Assembly (NCBI RefSeq): GCF_030506285.1 | Contig: NZ_CP119422.1 | Location: 992,001 to 1,056,000 of the forward strand | DNA length: 64,000 bases | Source of the DNA: Catalinimonas niigatensis | Lineage (GTDB): Bacteria > Bacteroidota > Bacteroidia > Cytophagales > Cyclobacteriaceae | Direction of reading: 5' to 3' | Shown here: piece after piece, positions 27,751 through 37,194 of the stretch | Layout of the letters: every line of letters begins with the position of its first letter | Numbering within the stretch: position 1 is the first letter of the stretch | The notes under the pieces: model-generated | Told to the model about the DNA's origin: nothing | Seen by the model: only the letters and a program-made list of their open reading frames with translations | Databases searched by the model: none | Translations under genes and position numbers: made by a program

Positions 27751-28596
27751 ATGTTATGTCTAAAGGTAGATATCGATAATAATTCCGGGTTTTGCTTTGG
27801 TGTAGTATACGCTATCGAGATGGCCGAAGATATTTTAGATGAACAACAGCATCTTTATTGTTTGGGTGATATCGTACATAATGACGAGGAAGTGCGCCGC
27901 CTGGAAAAGAAAGGACTTAAAATTATTAACCACGATGATCTGAAAAACCTGCGAAATGAAAAGGTACTGATCAGGGCGCATGGAGAGCCTCCATCTACTT
28001 ATCGTAGAGCCCTGGAAAATAATCTTGAACTTATTGATGCCTCATGTCCGGTAGTACTCAAGTTGCAGAACCGGATTAAAAATTCTTACGATAAAGAAGA
28101 GACAATATACATCTATGGAAAACATGGTCATGCTGAAGTAGAAGGCCTAATGGGTCAAACGAACCAAAATGCCATCGTTTTTCAGGATATCAGTGAGTTG
28201 GATACTACTCAACTCCCCAAAAGTATTACTTTATACAGCCAAACAACCAAGAGTACTGATAAATTTTATGAAATTACCAATATTCTTCGTAATGCTGGGA
28301 TTGAGGTAAATGCCAATGATACAATTTGCAGACAAGTTTCAAATCGGGACAAGGAACTTAGAGACTTTGCCAGTAAATACGACATTATCTTATTTGTTTC
28401 CGGCACCAAATCATCGAACGGAAAAGTGCTGTATGGTGTATGTAAAGATAGAAACCCAAATACTTACTTTATTTCCAGTGAAAAAGAAATAAATCCTGAT
28501 TGGTTTGCTACAGGGAATACAGTAGGCATATGTGGAGCTACTTCAACGCCTATGTGGCTTATGGAGAATGTCAAAGTCAAGTTGTTAAGTTTATAA
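27751..28596 (+). CDS. ispH: 4-hydroxy-3-methylbut-2-enyl diphosphate reductase
   Basis: 281 residues. The three cysteine ligands of the 4Fe-4S cluster are visible in GFCFGV (C15), DASCPVV (about C96) and the ICxRQVxNRD/GICGATSTP region. RAHGEPP and YGKHGHAEVEG are the HMBPP-binding histidine motifs. It makes IPP and DMAPP in the final MEP-pathway step. Placing this flux step inside the crt transcript ties precursor supply to pigment induction. Whether it is the only ispH in the genome cannot be seen here. The crtW gene starts 5 bp after its stop. Confidence 0.95.
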   Translation: MLCLKVDIDNNSGFCFGVVYAIEMAEDILDEQQHLYCLGDIVHNDEEVRRLEKKGLKIINHDDLKNLRNEKVLIRAHGEPPSTYRRALENNLELIDASCPVVLKLQNRIKNSYDKEETIYIYGKHGHAEVEGLMGQTNQNAIVFQDISELDTTQLPKSITLYSQTTKSTDKFYEITNILRNAGIEVNANDTICRQVSNRDKELRDFASKYDIILFVSGTKSSNGKVLYGVCKDRNPNTYFISSEKEINPDWFATGNTVGICGATSTPMWLMENVKVKLLSL

Positions 28597-28601
28597 AATA
28601 T

Positions 28602-29291
28602 ATGCCCTGGTATCGTGAAAAAGGTGTTCTCATCGCATTAACCATCATATTGTTGTGGTTTGCAAGTTTATTTTGCCTTCTTCATTTTTATCAGGTCAAC
28701 TGGCTCAGCCCTCTCACTTATATTTTTATGCTGATTCAAACTCACCTTTATACGGGTTTATTTATCACTGCCCATGATGCCATGCACGGTGCTGTCTCAT
28801 CCAGAAAAACAACCAACACCATGATAGGTAAAACGGCAGCGGCACTTTTTGCTTATAATTCTTACAAAAAGCTTTTTCCAAAACACCATCTCCATCATCG
28901 TTTTGTTGCCACAGATCAAGATCCTGATTATCATCATGGCAATTTTGTTAGTTGGTATGTCAGGTTTGCCCTTGAGTATGTAAGTATCTGGCAGATACTG
29001 CTCATGGCAGGAACTTATGAACTGCTGCTGCTGGCTTTCCCCAAACCCAATGTCATACTGTTTTACATTATTCCTTCTCTACTGGCTACGCTACAGCTAT
29101 TTTTTTTCGGCACATATCTTCCCCATCGTGGTGAAAACAATAATAAACACCGCTCTTCTACACAGTCAAAAAATCACCTCTGGGCCTTCCTAAGCTGTTA
29201 TTTTTTTGGATATCACTATGAGCATCACAATACTCCAAGAGTGCCCTGGTGGCAATTGTATAAAGAAAAAGAAAAGATGATCAATAATTGA
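28602..29291 (+). CDS. crtW: Beta-carotene 4-ketolase (CrtW type)
   Basis: I start at the ATG at 28602 (MPWYREKGVLIAL), 5 bp after ispH; an upstream in-frame start inside ispH gives a non-hydrophobic extension. The 229-residue membrane protein has the three histidine boxes: HDAMHG, HHLHH and HYEHH. It also has FFGTYLPHR, a CrtW hallmark. It introduces 4-keto groups into beta-ionone rings. With CrtZ and CruF it points to a flexixanthin- or astaxanthin-like pigment. Its 3' end overlaps the convergent small membrane gene by about 10 bp. Confidence 0.9.
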   Translation: MPWYREKGVLIALTIILLWFASLFCLLHFYQVNWLSPLTYIFMLIQTHLYTGLFITAHDAMHGAVSSRKTTNTMIGKTAAALFAYNSYKKLFPKHHLHHRFVATDQDPDYHHGNFVSWYVRFALEYVSIWQILLMAGTYELLLLAFPKPNVILFYIIPSLLATLQLFFFGTYLPHRGENNNKHRSSTQSKNHLWAFLSCYFFGYHYEHHNTPRVPWWQLYKEKEKMINN

Positions 29292-29529
29292 CACCTTCTT
29301 TATTTGCATATTTTTCTTTTTCTCTTCTTCTTCTCTCTCTGTATTTTGGTTTGGATACATACATTAATGCTGCACCGGCTCCCAACAGAAAGCTAGCCAG
29401 AATAGCAGGCCAGGTCTGACTCAAAAAGGGTACATCTGCTTCTCTTCCAGTGATAAAAAACACATCAAAAATCATAAAGACTAATGCTAATCCACCAATG
29501 ATCAAAAATATTATTCCTGTAAGTTTCAT
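29281..29529 (-). CDS. Small two-helix membrane protein
   Basis: 82 residues. Two hydrophobic segments (about 4-28 and 41-60) are joined by a loop and followed by a strongly basic, charged tail (YRERRRREKEKYANKEG). This is typical of a small inner-membrane protein with its C-terminus in the cytosol. It overlaps the crtW end on the other strand. Function and family are unknown to me. Confidence 0.7.
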   Translation of the reverse strand: MKLTGIIFLIIGGLALVFMIFDVFFITGREADVPFLSQTWPAILASFLLGAGAALMYVSKPKYRERRRREKEKYANKEGVNY

Positions 29530-29601
29530 AAGTTTAAAAAAGTTGATGTACTTAATTAACAGTATAATAAAGAGAGAGTTTGAGAATTATCCCCTGAGAT
29601 T

Positions 29602-30267
29602 CTAAAAGTCGCTTTTACCCATCATCTTATTTAATAAGCCCTTACGATCAGAGTGATATAGATTTTCATGAAAAATGTTGAGCTGCTGTAGCAGTTGTAA
29701 AAGATCATATTTTTGTTCTTCCTCCAAATCTCCCATCAGCAACACAGATAATTGTTTCATCTGTTGGTCTGCTTCCTGAAGGACTTTTTTTCCCTTTAAG
29801 GTAGTCGCCACTCTTCTGGACCGCTTGTCTTCACTATCCACCGATTCTTTCAGAAATCCTGACCTGATTAGTCTTTTGATCATTTCAAAACAGGTAGTAT
29901 TTTCCAGTAAGCTGTATCTTACCAAGTCTGATTTTCTTGCGCTTTTAAGCAGTTCTACGGATTTGAGTAAGCCATACTCCTCTAACGAATGAATACTCAG
30001 GTTTTGAAGTGCTTTTTTGGACCATAGATGGGTATACCGGATAAGTCTTCCCCATAGCATTGAAATCTGATCATCTGTAGAATATTCGCTCAGAATATAA
30101 TGCCTGGAAGGTGAGTCATGATTAATCTTTGTGATTTCATTTTCCGGAACGTCAGGTTTCTTATCAAGAAGCCATTGTGCAAATGCAGATAGTTCAGGAG
30201 GATTATCTTTAATATACCTCTGCCAGTGATTCAGCAGCTGCAAAATTTTTTCTGTTTCTTTTCCCAT
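29602..30267 (-). CDS. MarR-family transcriptional regulator
   Basis: 221 residues, longer than the usual 140-160 because of a 70-residue N-terminal extension. The winged helix lies at about 75-180: SLEEYGLLKSVELL, ARKSDLVRYSLLENTTCFEMIKRLIRSGFLKESVDSEDKRSRRVATTLKG, the last part being the wing with its DxRxR core. It is divergent from a TonB-dependent receptor, with an 18-bp perfect palindrome between them. It probably represses itself and the receptor until it binds a ligand. Confidence 0.88.
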   Translation of the reverse strand: MGKETEKILQLLNHWQRYIKDNPPELSAFAQWLLDKKPDVPENEITKINHDSPSRHYILSEYSTDDQISMLWGRLIRYTHLWSKKALQNLSIHSLEEYGLLKSVELLKSARKSDLVRYSLLENTTCFEMIKRLIRSGFLKESVDSEDKRSRRVATTLKGKKVLQEADQQMKQLSVLLMGDLEEEQKYDLLQLLQQLNIFHENLYHSDRKGLLNKMMGKSDF

Positions 30268-30307
30268 AACTTCTAAACAAATATGCCGGAAAAAAGTATA
30301 ACAATAT

Positions 30308-30325
30308 TGTATTAAATTTAATACA
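30308..30325. promoter_or_regulatory. 18-bp perfect palindrome, probable MarR operator
   Basis: TGTATTAAATTTAATACA reads the same on both strands. It lies in the 72-bp gap between the divergent marR and TonB-receptor starts, 14 bp before the receptor ATG. Size, symmetry and position are those of MarR operators, so binding would block the receptor start directly. Confidence 0.65.
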
Positions 30326-30339
30326 TATTTGTAATAATT

Positions 30340-32709
30340 ATGAAAATAAGTGTATTGCTAGCCCTCACTGTTCTTACCTGTTTCATTACTTATTCTCATG
30401 TATTGGCACAAAGTGCTGGACAAATCAGTGGATTTGTAAAAGATGCCAAAACAGAGGAGCCGCTTATCGGAGTCACCATTAAGCTTGAAAACAGCGATCT
30501 GGGAGGAACAACTGATCTCAATGGTTACTATCAAATCCAAAATGTTCCTGCCAAAACCTATAATGTAACTGCCTCTTACGTAGGATACCAATCATCCACT
30601 CGTTACAATATTGTTGTCCGTTCAGGAGGAAACCCTGACCTCAATTTTTCATTAGATGAAACTACCGATGAACTGAATGAAGTAGTGATTCAGGCCAGTC
30701 CTTTTGAAAAACTGACAGAAACACCCAACTCAATTCAGCGTTTATCACAGGAAGAAATCGCTACCTATCCGGGCGGGAATAATGACATTGCCAAGGTGGT
30801 ACAATCACTGCCGGGTGTATCCGGTTCGGTAGGGTTCAGAAATGACGTAATTATCCGTGGTGGAGCACCCAATGAAAATGTCTATTACCTGGATGGCGTT
30901 GAAATTCCCAATATTAATCATTTTGCCACCCAGGGAAGTGCTGGCGGACCGGTAGGTTTACTCAATGTTTCATTTATAGAGGGCGTTACCTTAAGTACCA
31001 GCTCTTTTCCTGCCCAATATGATAATGTACTTTCAGGTGTATTGCAGTTTGACCAGAGAAACGGAAATGCCAAAGAAAGAAAAACCAATATTCGTATTAG
31101 CGGTAGTGAAGCTGCACTTACTTTTGAAGGGCCACTGGTAAAGCCTGAAGGGGATGAACTTGCCAAAACCACCTTTATTACCTCAATAAGAAGATCTTAC
31201 CTACAGTTGCTTTTCAAAGTCATAGATCTTCCTTTTCTGCCAGATTATTGGGATTATCAGTACAAAGTCAATCATAAAATTGATGAAAGAAATGAGTTGA
31301 ATCTGACTGGAATAGGGTCAATTGATAACTTTCAGATCAATCCACCCGATGATTATAGCCTAGATCAGCAGGCCACGCTGGATCAGGTACCTGTCATCAA
31401 ACAGTGGACCAGCACCATAGGGCTAAGCTGGCGTCATCGTTTGAAAGCAGGCAATGGATTTTTTCGGGCCACAGTAAGCGGCAACATTCTTAGTAATACT
31501 TTTACTCAATATGCTGATAATGTTAATCAGGAAGGTATCCTTTTTAACAATGAATCGGAGGAAGATGAAAACAAGTTCAGGTTTGAAATGACCAATTTTG
31601 CGGGAGACTGGACAATCTCCAGTGGAGTGCTGGCCCAGTATTCCCGCTATACCAATGATACCGAAGATGCCATCAATAATCTGACTTATCAAACCAATAC
31701 TACCTTTTACCGCTTTGGTTTGTTTGGACAGGTTTCCAGGTCATTTTTTGGAGAAAGATTTACTCCCTCTTTTGGCATCAGAACAGATGGAAATACTTTT
31801 CTGGAAGAAGGAATGAATGTGGTCAACACCCTATCTCCTCGATTATCCTTATCTTATGTAGTCGCTCCCCGATGGACAGTAAACGGCTCTATTGGAAGAT
31901 ATTTCAAGATACCTCCCTATACTGTGCTGGGTTACAAAAACAATCAGGGAGAATATACTAACAAGGATACTGAATATATCCAAAGCGATCATCTGGTAGC
32001 TGGCCTGGAATTCCTGCCCAGGAAATCTACCCGCCTTACTTTAGAAGGTTTCTACAAACGTTATGACCATTATCCGGTGTCTATCCAGGACGGCGTATCT
32101 CTTGCCAACCTGGGCGGCAGTTTTGAAGTTTTAGGCAATGAAGACATCGCCAGTGTGGGCTTGGGAAGAAGCTATGGCATGGAGTTTTTACTGCAACAAA
32201 AGCTTAGCAATAATTTTTATGGCATCCTGGCTTACACACTTTACTGGAGTGAATTTACCGGACCTGACAGGGATAAGTATTTGCCATCCGTTTGGGACAA
32301 CCGGCATCTCCTTACATTCACAGGAGGATACAAATTACCCAACAACTGGGAAATTGGTTTGAGAGTCCGATATCTGGGACCCACCCCCTACCCTGTCGTT
32401 GATCTGGAAAATTCACTGGACACCTACCCAACTTTTGTTTTTGACTACGATCAGTTAGGGGAAGTACGGCTGGGAGCCTACAACCAGGCAGATATCAGAA
32501 TTGATAAAAAGTGGAATTTTACCGGCTGGACTTTTAATCTCTTTCTGGAAGTCACCAATGTACTCGGAAGTAATTTACCCAATCCTCCTACCTACAGTTT
32601 GGAAAGATCCGGCGAAGGAGAAATCATAGAACCCCGACAATTAATAGAAGTTCCTGATACAGACAACAGCGCTATACTTCCTACCATTGGAATCATTGTA
32701 GATTTCTAA
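30340..32709 (+). CDS. TonB-dependent outer membrane receptor with CarboxypepD_reg domain
   Basis: 789 residues. A signal peptide ends near VLAQS (24). A CarboxypepD_reg-like domain covers about 28-115 (ISGFVKDAKTEEPLIGVTIKL). The plug is at about 120-235 (GVSGSVGFRNDVIIRGGAPNENVYYLDGVEIP), followed by the barrel. There is no SusD partner, so it is a classic siderophore/cofactor-type or general receptor, not a SusC. It is divergent from marR and likely under its control. The substrate cannot be read from the sequence. Confidence 0.9.
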   Translation: MKISVLLALTVLTCFITYSHVLAQSAGQISGFVKDAKTEEPLIGVTIKLENSDLGGTTDLNGYYQIQNVPAKTYNVTASYVGYQSSTRYNIVVRSGGNPDLNFSLDETTDELNEVVIQASPFEKLTETPNSIQRLSQEEIATYPGGNNDIAKVVQSLPGVSGSVGFRNDVIIRGGAPNENVYYLDGVEIPNINHFATQGSAGGPVGLLNVSFIEGVTLSTSSFPAQYDNVLSGVLQFDQRNGNAKERKTNIRISGSEAALTFEGPLVKPEGDELAKTTFITSIRRSYLQLLFKVIDLPFLPDYWDYQYKVNHKIDERNELNLTGIGSIDNFQINPPDDYSLDQQATLDQVPVIKQWTSTIGLSWRHRLKAGNGFFRATVSGNILSNTFTQYADNVNQEGILFNNESEEDENKFRFEMTNFAGDWTISSGVLAQYSRYTNDTEDAINNLTYQTNTTFYRFGLFGQVSRSFFGERFTPSFGIRTDGNTFLEEGMNVVNTLSPRLSLSYVVAPRWTVNGSIGRYFKIPPYTVLGYKNNQGEYTNKDTEYIQSDHLVAGLEFLPRKSTRLTLEGFYKRYDHYPVSIQDGVSLANLGGSFEVLGNEDIASVGLGRSYGMEFLLQQKLSNNFYGILAYTLYWSEFTGPDRDKYLPSVWDNRHLLTFTGGYKLPNNWEIGLRVRYLGPTPYPVVDLENSLDTYPTFVFDYDQLGEVRLGAYNQADIRIDKKWNFTGWTFNLFLEVTNVLGSNLPNPPTYSLERSGEGEIIEPRQLIEVPDTDNSAILPTIGIIVDF

Positions 32710-32997
32710 AAAATCTGACTACAAAAATCTAAAAACAAGCTTTGAAAAAAAGAATAATATAAAAAATGAGCTATTTAATGTAATCGGTTTCATTTTTTAC
32801 CTTAAGGTGGCTAAGTTATTGGAGGATTCTTCAGCATTTAAGTTAAAAACTACTAAATTGACAGCATAACCAGCATTTTAATCTGCTTTTTTACAAGATT
32901 TGTGTCTTTTGAGCATCTTGATATAGAGCTAGACTAGATAAGGTTGGGACAGTAGTTTTGCGATTTATATTTTACAATTTTTTATAACAACCTAGGC

Positions 32998-34347
32998 ATG
33001 GAAAAGAAAACCAACAGAAGAGAATTTTTAGCAACCACAGGAACGGCAATGGCAGGTACGCTTATGGCACCCTCTATTTCTGCTTTTGGAAGAGCCCCCA
33101 AAGCAAAAAAAAGAATTGCCCTGGTAGGCACCGGCGTGCGGGGCATCAGCATGTGGGGAAAAAGTGTAGCAGAAGCCTATAAAGACAATGTAGAGTTTGT
33201 AGGACTGTGCGACAGCAATCCCGGACGCCTTGAATTTGGTAAAAAGTTTATAGGAGTGAATTGCAAAACCTATACGAATTTTGAGCAGATGATGAGCGAA
33301 CAGAAACCTGAGTCACTTATCGTTACCACTATGGATTCAAACCACCATGAGTTTATCATCAAAGGTATGGAAATGGGTGCCGACATCATTACAGAAAAGC
33401 CCATGACTACTGATGAACGTAAGGTACAGGCTATTCTGGATACCGAAAGAAGTACAGGAAAAAACGTAATTGTTACTTTCAATTACCGTTACTCTCCTCA
33501 TCGTCAGAAAATGTATGAGTTATTACATCAGGGTGCAATTGGCGATGTCACTTCCGTAGATTTTCATTGGTATCTGGATACCGATCATGGTGCCTCCTAC
33601 TTCCGCCGCTGGCATGGTGAAAGAGAGCATAGCGGCACCTTGCTGGTACATAAATCTACTCACCACTTTGATCTTCTCAACTGGTGGCTGGAATCTGAGC
33701 CCGAAGAAGTATTTGCTTATGGTAAACTGGAGCACTACGGATTGAATAATGAATTTCGTGGCCCCAAATGCAGAACCTGCGATCATAAAGATGAGTGTAA
33801 TTTCTACTGGGATATCACCAAAAGTGAACACCTTATGAATTTGTATGTGAAGAATGAAGAATATGACGGATACATTCGTGATAACTGTATTTTCCGCAAA
33901 GACATCAATATTTACGATAAAATGGCAGCCTCTATCCGCTATGCCAATGATGTGCAGGTCAGTTACTCACTCACTACCTACTCTCCTTACGAAGGTTATC
34001 GCATTGCCTTTAACGGAACAGACGGACGTCTTGAAGCCTGGATACAGGAGAGCCAACCCTGGGAGATGCAGGATTATGATGAGTTGCGCTTAACCAAAAA
34101 CTTTGGTGAAACTGAATTAATCAAAATTCCTCACGCTGGTGGCGGTCATGGAGGTGGAGATGCTCGCCTGAAGGATAAGATATTTAAGAATCCTGACATG
34201 GAAGACCCTTACCGCCAGTCTGCCGGTTCCCGGGACGGAGCGATGTCCGTACTGCTTGGCGTAGCGGCCCGCAACAGCGTAGAAAGTGGTGAGCCGGTTA
34301 AAATTGCTACGCTTACTGATCTGAAACCAAGAGCAACCAGATTATGA
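32998..34347 (+). CDS. Tat-exported Gfo/Idh/MocA-family oxidoreductase with Cys cluster
   Basis: 449 residues. The N-terminus NRREFLATTGTAMAGTLMAP is a Tat signal, so the folded enzyme with its nucleotide goes to the periplasm. The Rossmann fold has ALVGTGVRG and LCDSNPGR, and the catalytic EKPMTTD motif is intact. An insert at about 258-300 carries CRTCDHKDEC and a later DNC, which may bind a metal or cluster. Relatives act on sugars or glycosidic bonds. The substrate is unknown. A terminator follows. Confidence 0.87.
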   Translation: MEKKTNRREFLATTGTAMAGTLMAPSISAFGRAPKAKKRIALVGTGVRGISMWGKSVAEAYKDNVEFVGLCDSNPGRLEFGKKFIGVNCKTYTNFEQMMSEQKPESLIVTTMDSNHHEFIIKGMEMGADIITEKPMTTDERKVQAILDTERSTGKNVIVTFNYRYSPHRQKMYELLHQGAIGDVTSVDFHWYLDTDHGASYFRRWHGEREHSGTLLVHKSTHHFDLLNWWLESEPEEVFAYGKLEHYGLNNEFRGPKCRTCDHKDECNFYWDITKSEHLMNLYVKNEEYDGYIRDNCIFRKDINIYDKMAASIRYANDVQVSYSLTTYSPYEGYRIAFNGTDGRLEAWIQESQPWEMQDYDELRLTKNFGETELIKIPHAGGGHGGGDARLKDKIFKNPDMEDPYRQSAGSRDGAMSVLLGVAARNSVESGEPVKIATLTDLKPRATRL

Positions 34348-34356
34348 TAACAATCC

Positions 34357-34384
34357 AAAGCTGGCTTATAGCCAGCTTTTTTAC
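34357..34384 (+). terminator. Intrinsic terminator after the Gfo/Idh gene
   Basis: AAAGCTGGCT, loop TAT, AGCCAGCTTT, then further Ts: a 10-bp perfect stem starting 10 bp after the stop. Confidence 0.8.
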
Positions 34385-34435
34385 TTAACCCCCTTCCTGC
34401 ACTGTATGCCGTGCAGATGTATCGTTATACCTACT

Positions 34436-34600
34436 CAGCCTTGCCCCCAGTGGACTGCCGCAGTGAAAGTGTTATAGTTCCACTGCGGTGGCAGCTAAGG
34501 CTAAGGAGGGTAAACGCATCTAAGTGGGTGAGGATGTATTTTCCAGTTCCATAGTTCGATGACTTGAAGCGCGCTACCTCGGCAGGAAGATGCGCGTTAG
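34436..34600. repeat. Dispersed hairpin-bearing repeat, copy A
   Basis: It begins with a long imperfect hairpin (CTGCCGCAGTG ... CACTGCGGTGGCAG, flanked by GCCTT/AAGGC). A conserved tail follows: GTGGGTGAGGATGTATT, CCATAG, CGATGACTTGAAG, GGCAGGAAGAT and CGCG-TTAG-GGG. The tail recurs at 37,5xx and 38,3xx. It lies right after the 3' end of the permease gene. The 290-bp gap between 34,347 and 34,638 is otherwise only this element and the preceding terminator. Confidence 0.65.
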
Positions 34601-34637
34601 TGGGAATATTACGCAAGCGCTGTTGCGGTTATTTGGA

Positions 34638-37022
34638 TCACTCCAACCTAAGATTATCCACAGGATTTGTATTGGCTGCTTTCAAAGTTTGTGAAAAGAT
34701 GGTTGTCAGTCCAAGGGCTAACACAACCGCCAGGCTTATGACGACTTCAAAGGCACCAATGGACGCATGATAATACTGTTCCTCATGCAGCATCCACTCC
34801 ATGAAAAGGTAGACGCTTGGAAGGGTCACGATACCCGCAATAGCCAGCAGCATGATAAAGTCTCTGGATAGCAAATACACCATACTTCCGGAAGAGGCCC
34901 CCATTACCTTCCGAATGCTCACTTCTTTGACCCGGTTTTTGATCGTGAACACGACCGTACCCAATAGCCCCAGGCATGCTATGGTGATAGCCAACAGTCC
35001 CATGAATCCCCATATCTTCACAACGCTGTTGTAAAAGGAATAGGCATCGCGGATCTGGTCGGTGAGGAATTCGGCTTTAAACTTATCGTCACTCCCCACA
35101 GATTTCCAGGCGGCTTCCATTTCCAGAAAAGCCTGGCTTTCATGGGTGGATTGAAGCTGAAAATTCGCATAATTAAAATTCTCGGGCGCATACTCGAAGA
35201 AGAAGTTTTCAATGGGAGATTGCAGGCTTGCGTAGTGGAAATCTTTCAAAATACCCACCACTCTCACTTCTCTTTGATCGGGCAGAATGACCACCTGATC
35301 TATGGCTCCGGAAGCGTCATCCGGGCTCAGGTTTTTTGCAAATACTTCATTGATGATGATCAAACGAGAGTTTTCACCGGCATCGTTGGTAAAATTCCTT
35401 CCCAGCACAAGATGCAGACCCATGTTGGTGATAAAGGTTTCATCGATGGCCATCCTGTTCGCTTCTATAGAATCTGAATTGTCCAACCGCTTCACATATA
35501 AACCCGGTACGTTTCCGACTCCCAGTGGGTGCGATGACATAGAGATCGGAGAAACGAAGGAAAGCTTTCCAAATTCATTTTTGACCAATTGCGGATCTGC
35601 CTGCTGAAGATCAACGTTGAGTATTTTCTCCTGGTCGAATCCGAAATCATAATTGATGGAATGCCGATACTGTTGTACCATAATGACCACTGCAAAAATA
35701 AAACCAAGAGACAGGGTGAATTGGGATGTGATCACCAGTTTGCGCAGAGAAAACCGGCCGCCCTTTTTTGTTTGCGGCTCCTTCCCTTTCAAGGCATGGA
35801 TGGAGCCGACTTTTGAAAAATGTAGTGCGGGAACAATGCCCGCAGCAAAGCCAACCAGGAGTGCGAAGGTTAAGAAACCGGCAAACGTTCCCAGCGTGGG
35901 ATTCAGATCGATTGAATCAAGTTCGCCGGTAAGCGACAGGGTTTCATCGCGAATGATCTCAAAGAAAAGATACGACAGTGTCACAGCCAGCAGCATAATG
36001 ATCGTACTTTCCATCACAAACTGCATAAAAATCTGTCTCTTCTGTGCGCCCATCACCTTACGCACACCGATCTCTTTCATCCGTTTGAGTGACTGGGAGA
36101 TAGCAAGGCTCACGTAATTGCTGCATGCTGCGAAGAGTATAATCAGAGGTAGGATTCCCAAGAGCATCATTTCCTGATAACTCCATTCATTGCCGAGGTC
36201 ATTGTCGAGCTCAGGCCCGGGAACAATCTTATCGAGCCGCTGAAGTTCGAACGAAGCCTGGAACTCAGGTGTCGTGTATTTTTCTTTTGCAACGCTATTG
36301 AGGAACGCTTCAATGGCAGAGGGACTCAAATGGTCAGAGAGTTGCAGATAAGCGTATGAATTGTAGAAGTTATTCCAATTTTTTTCGTCGTCTGTAAAAG
36401 AAGCGCCATGATGCGATGTGAGGGTGGCGAATGAGACCAAAGCCTCGACCTTCAGGTGCGAGTTCTTCGGCATGTCTTTCAATACACCGGTGACCATCAC
36501 TTCACCGTAGGGCTCGATGAATACGATTTCGCCCATCGGGTCCTTTTTCCCAAAGATTCTGGCAGCAGCGGCCTCGCTAACCACCATTGTATTAGGCTTT
36601 TCAAGCGAAGTGGCGGTGTTTCCCTGCAGCAGTGGAAAGTTAAACATCGAAAGATATTCTGCATCCACAAAGTATCGTGTTACAGGAATTTTGATGTCTC
36701 CATAACCAATATCGTGGGGAAGCGATCGGTGAATACGAACAATCTTTTCCACACCGGTGAAATTACCTTCCAGAAGTTGAGCAGCACCGATAGGCACGGA
36801 TGCGAACGACGGGTTCTCATTCCGATCCCGAACGTGCGTAATTACCCGGTATATGTGCTCTTTATTCAGATGGAAGTTATCGAATTGATAGATGAACACG
36901 ATCATGGCAACGACCAGCAGGTTGAGCGACATGGCCAGTGCCAGGCCAAAGACATTTAACGTTGTGAAGAAAGTGTTTTTCGACAGGTTACGCGCAGCGG
37001 TCTTGAAGTAATTTTTGAACAT
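34638..37022 (-). CDS. MacB/FtsX-type ABC transporter permease, no ATPase nearby
   Basis: The ATG at 37022 (MFKNYFKTAARNLSKN) is the normal start of this family; a 9-residue extension is possible. The 794 residues contain two MacB_PCD periplasmic domains and two FtsX domains with about eight membrane helices; KEIGVRKVMGA and KEVSIRKVMGAS precede the two FtsX helices. Cytophagales carry many such single-gene permeases, thought to drive export or lipoprotein/peptide handling with an ATPase encoded elsewhere. It lies between repeat copy A (3' side) and hairpin repeats. Confidence 0.9.
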   Translation of the reverse strand: MFKNYFKTAARNLSKNTFFTTLNVFGLALAMSLNLLVVAMIVFIYQFDNFHLNKEHIYRVITHVRDRNENPSFASVPIGAAQLLEGNFTGVEKIVRIHRSLPHDIGYGDIKIPVTRYFVDAEYLSMFNFPLLQGNTATSLEKPNTMVVSEAAAARIFGKKDPMGEIVFIEPYGEVMVTGVLKDMPKNSHLKVEALVSFATLTSHHGASFTDDEKNWNNFYNSYAYLQLSDHLSPSAIEAFLNSVAKEKYTTPEFQASFELQRLDKIVPGPELDNDLGNEWSYQEMMLLGILPLIILFAACSNYVSLAISQSLKRMKEIGVRKVMGAQKRQIFMQFVMESTIIMLLAVTLSYLFFEIIRDETLSLTGELDSIDLNPTLGTFAGFLTFALLVGFAAGIVPALHFSKVGSIHALKGKEPQTKKGGRFSLRKLVITSQFTLSLGFIFAVVIMVQQYRHSINYDFGFDQEKILNVDLQQADPQLVKNEFGKLSFVSPISMSSHPLGVGNVPGLYVKRLDNSDSIEANRMAIDETFITNMGLHLVLGRNFTNDAGENSRLIIINEVFAKNLSPDDASGAIDQVVILPDQREVRVVGILKDFHYASLQSPIENFFFEYAPENFNYANFQLQSTHESQAFLEMEAAWKSVGSDDKFKAEFLTDQIRDAYSFYNSVVKIWGFMGLLAITIACLGLLGTVVFTIKNRVKEVSIRKVMGASSGSMVYLLSRDFIMLLAIAGIVTLPSVYLFMEWMLHEEQYYHASIGAFEVVISLAVVLALGLTTIFSQTLKAANTNPVDNLRLE

Positions 37023-37148
37023 GGCGGGTTCTTGGATTTTTCTAAACAAATTTTAAATCTGCTCAGTCGAATATAGGTAATTTTTTTGCTGTTACTTTAT
37101 ATACGATGTCTAAACTGTCCAGAAAAGTTGCCGCCAATATTGAGATAA

Positions 37149-37168
37149 CACAGTATGCAGCCACTGTG
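37149..37168. repeat. CACAGT hairpin repeat, first copy
   Basis: CACAGT-ATGCAGCC-ACTGTG, preceded by TTGAGATAA. The same hairpin is at 37,493-37,512 and a degenerate relative (TTGAGATAGCGTAGTATGC) near 40,350. It lies between the DUF433 gene and the permease start. Confidence 0.5.
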
Positions 37169-37194
37169 GCTAAGTTGAGCATCCACAATTAGCT

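Noticed and set aside
32953-32960. TAGTTTTG as the -7 element of the Gfo/Idh gene
   Set aside because: No TTG lies 19-21 bp upstream, so the promoter is not supported.
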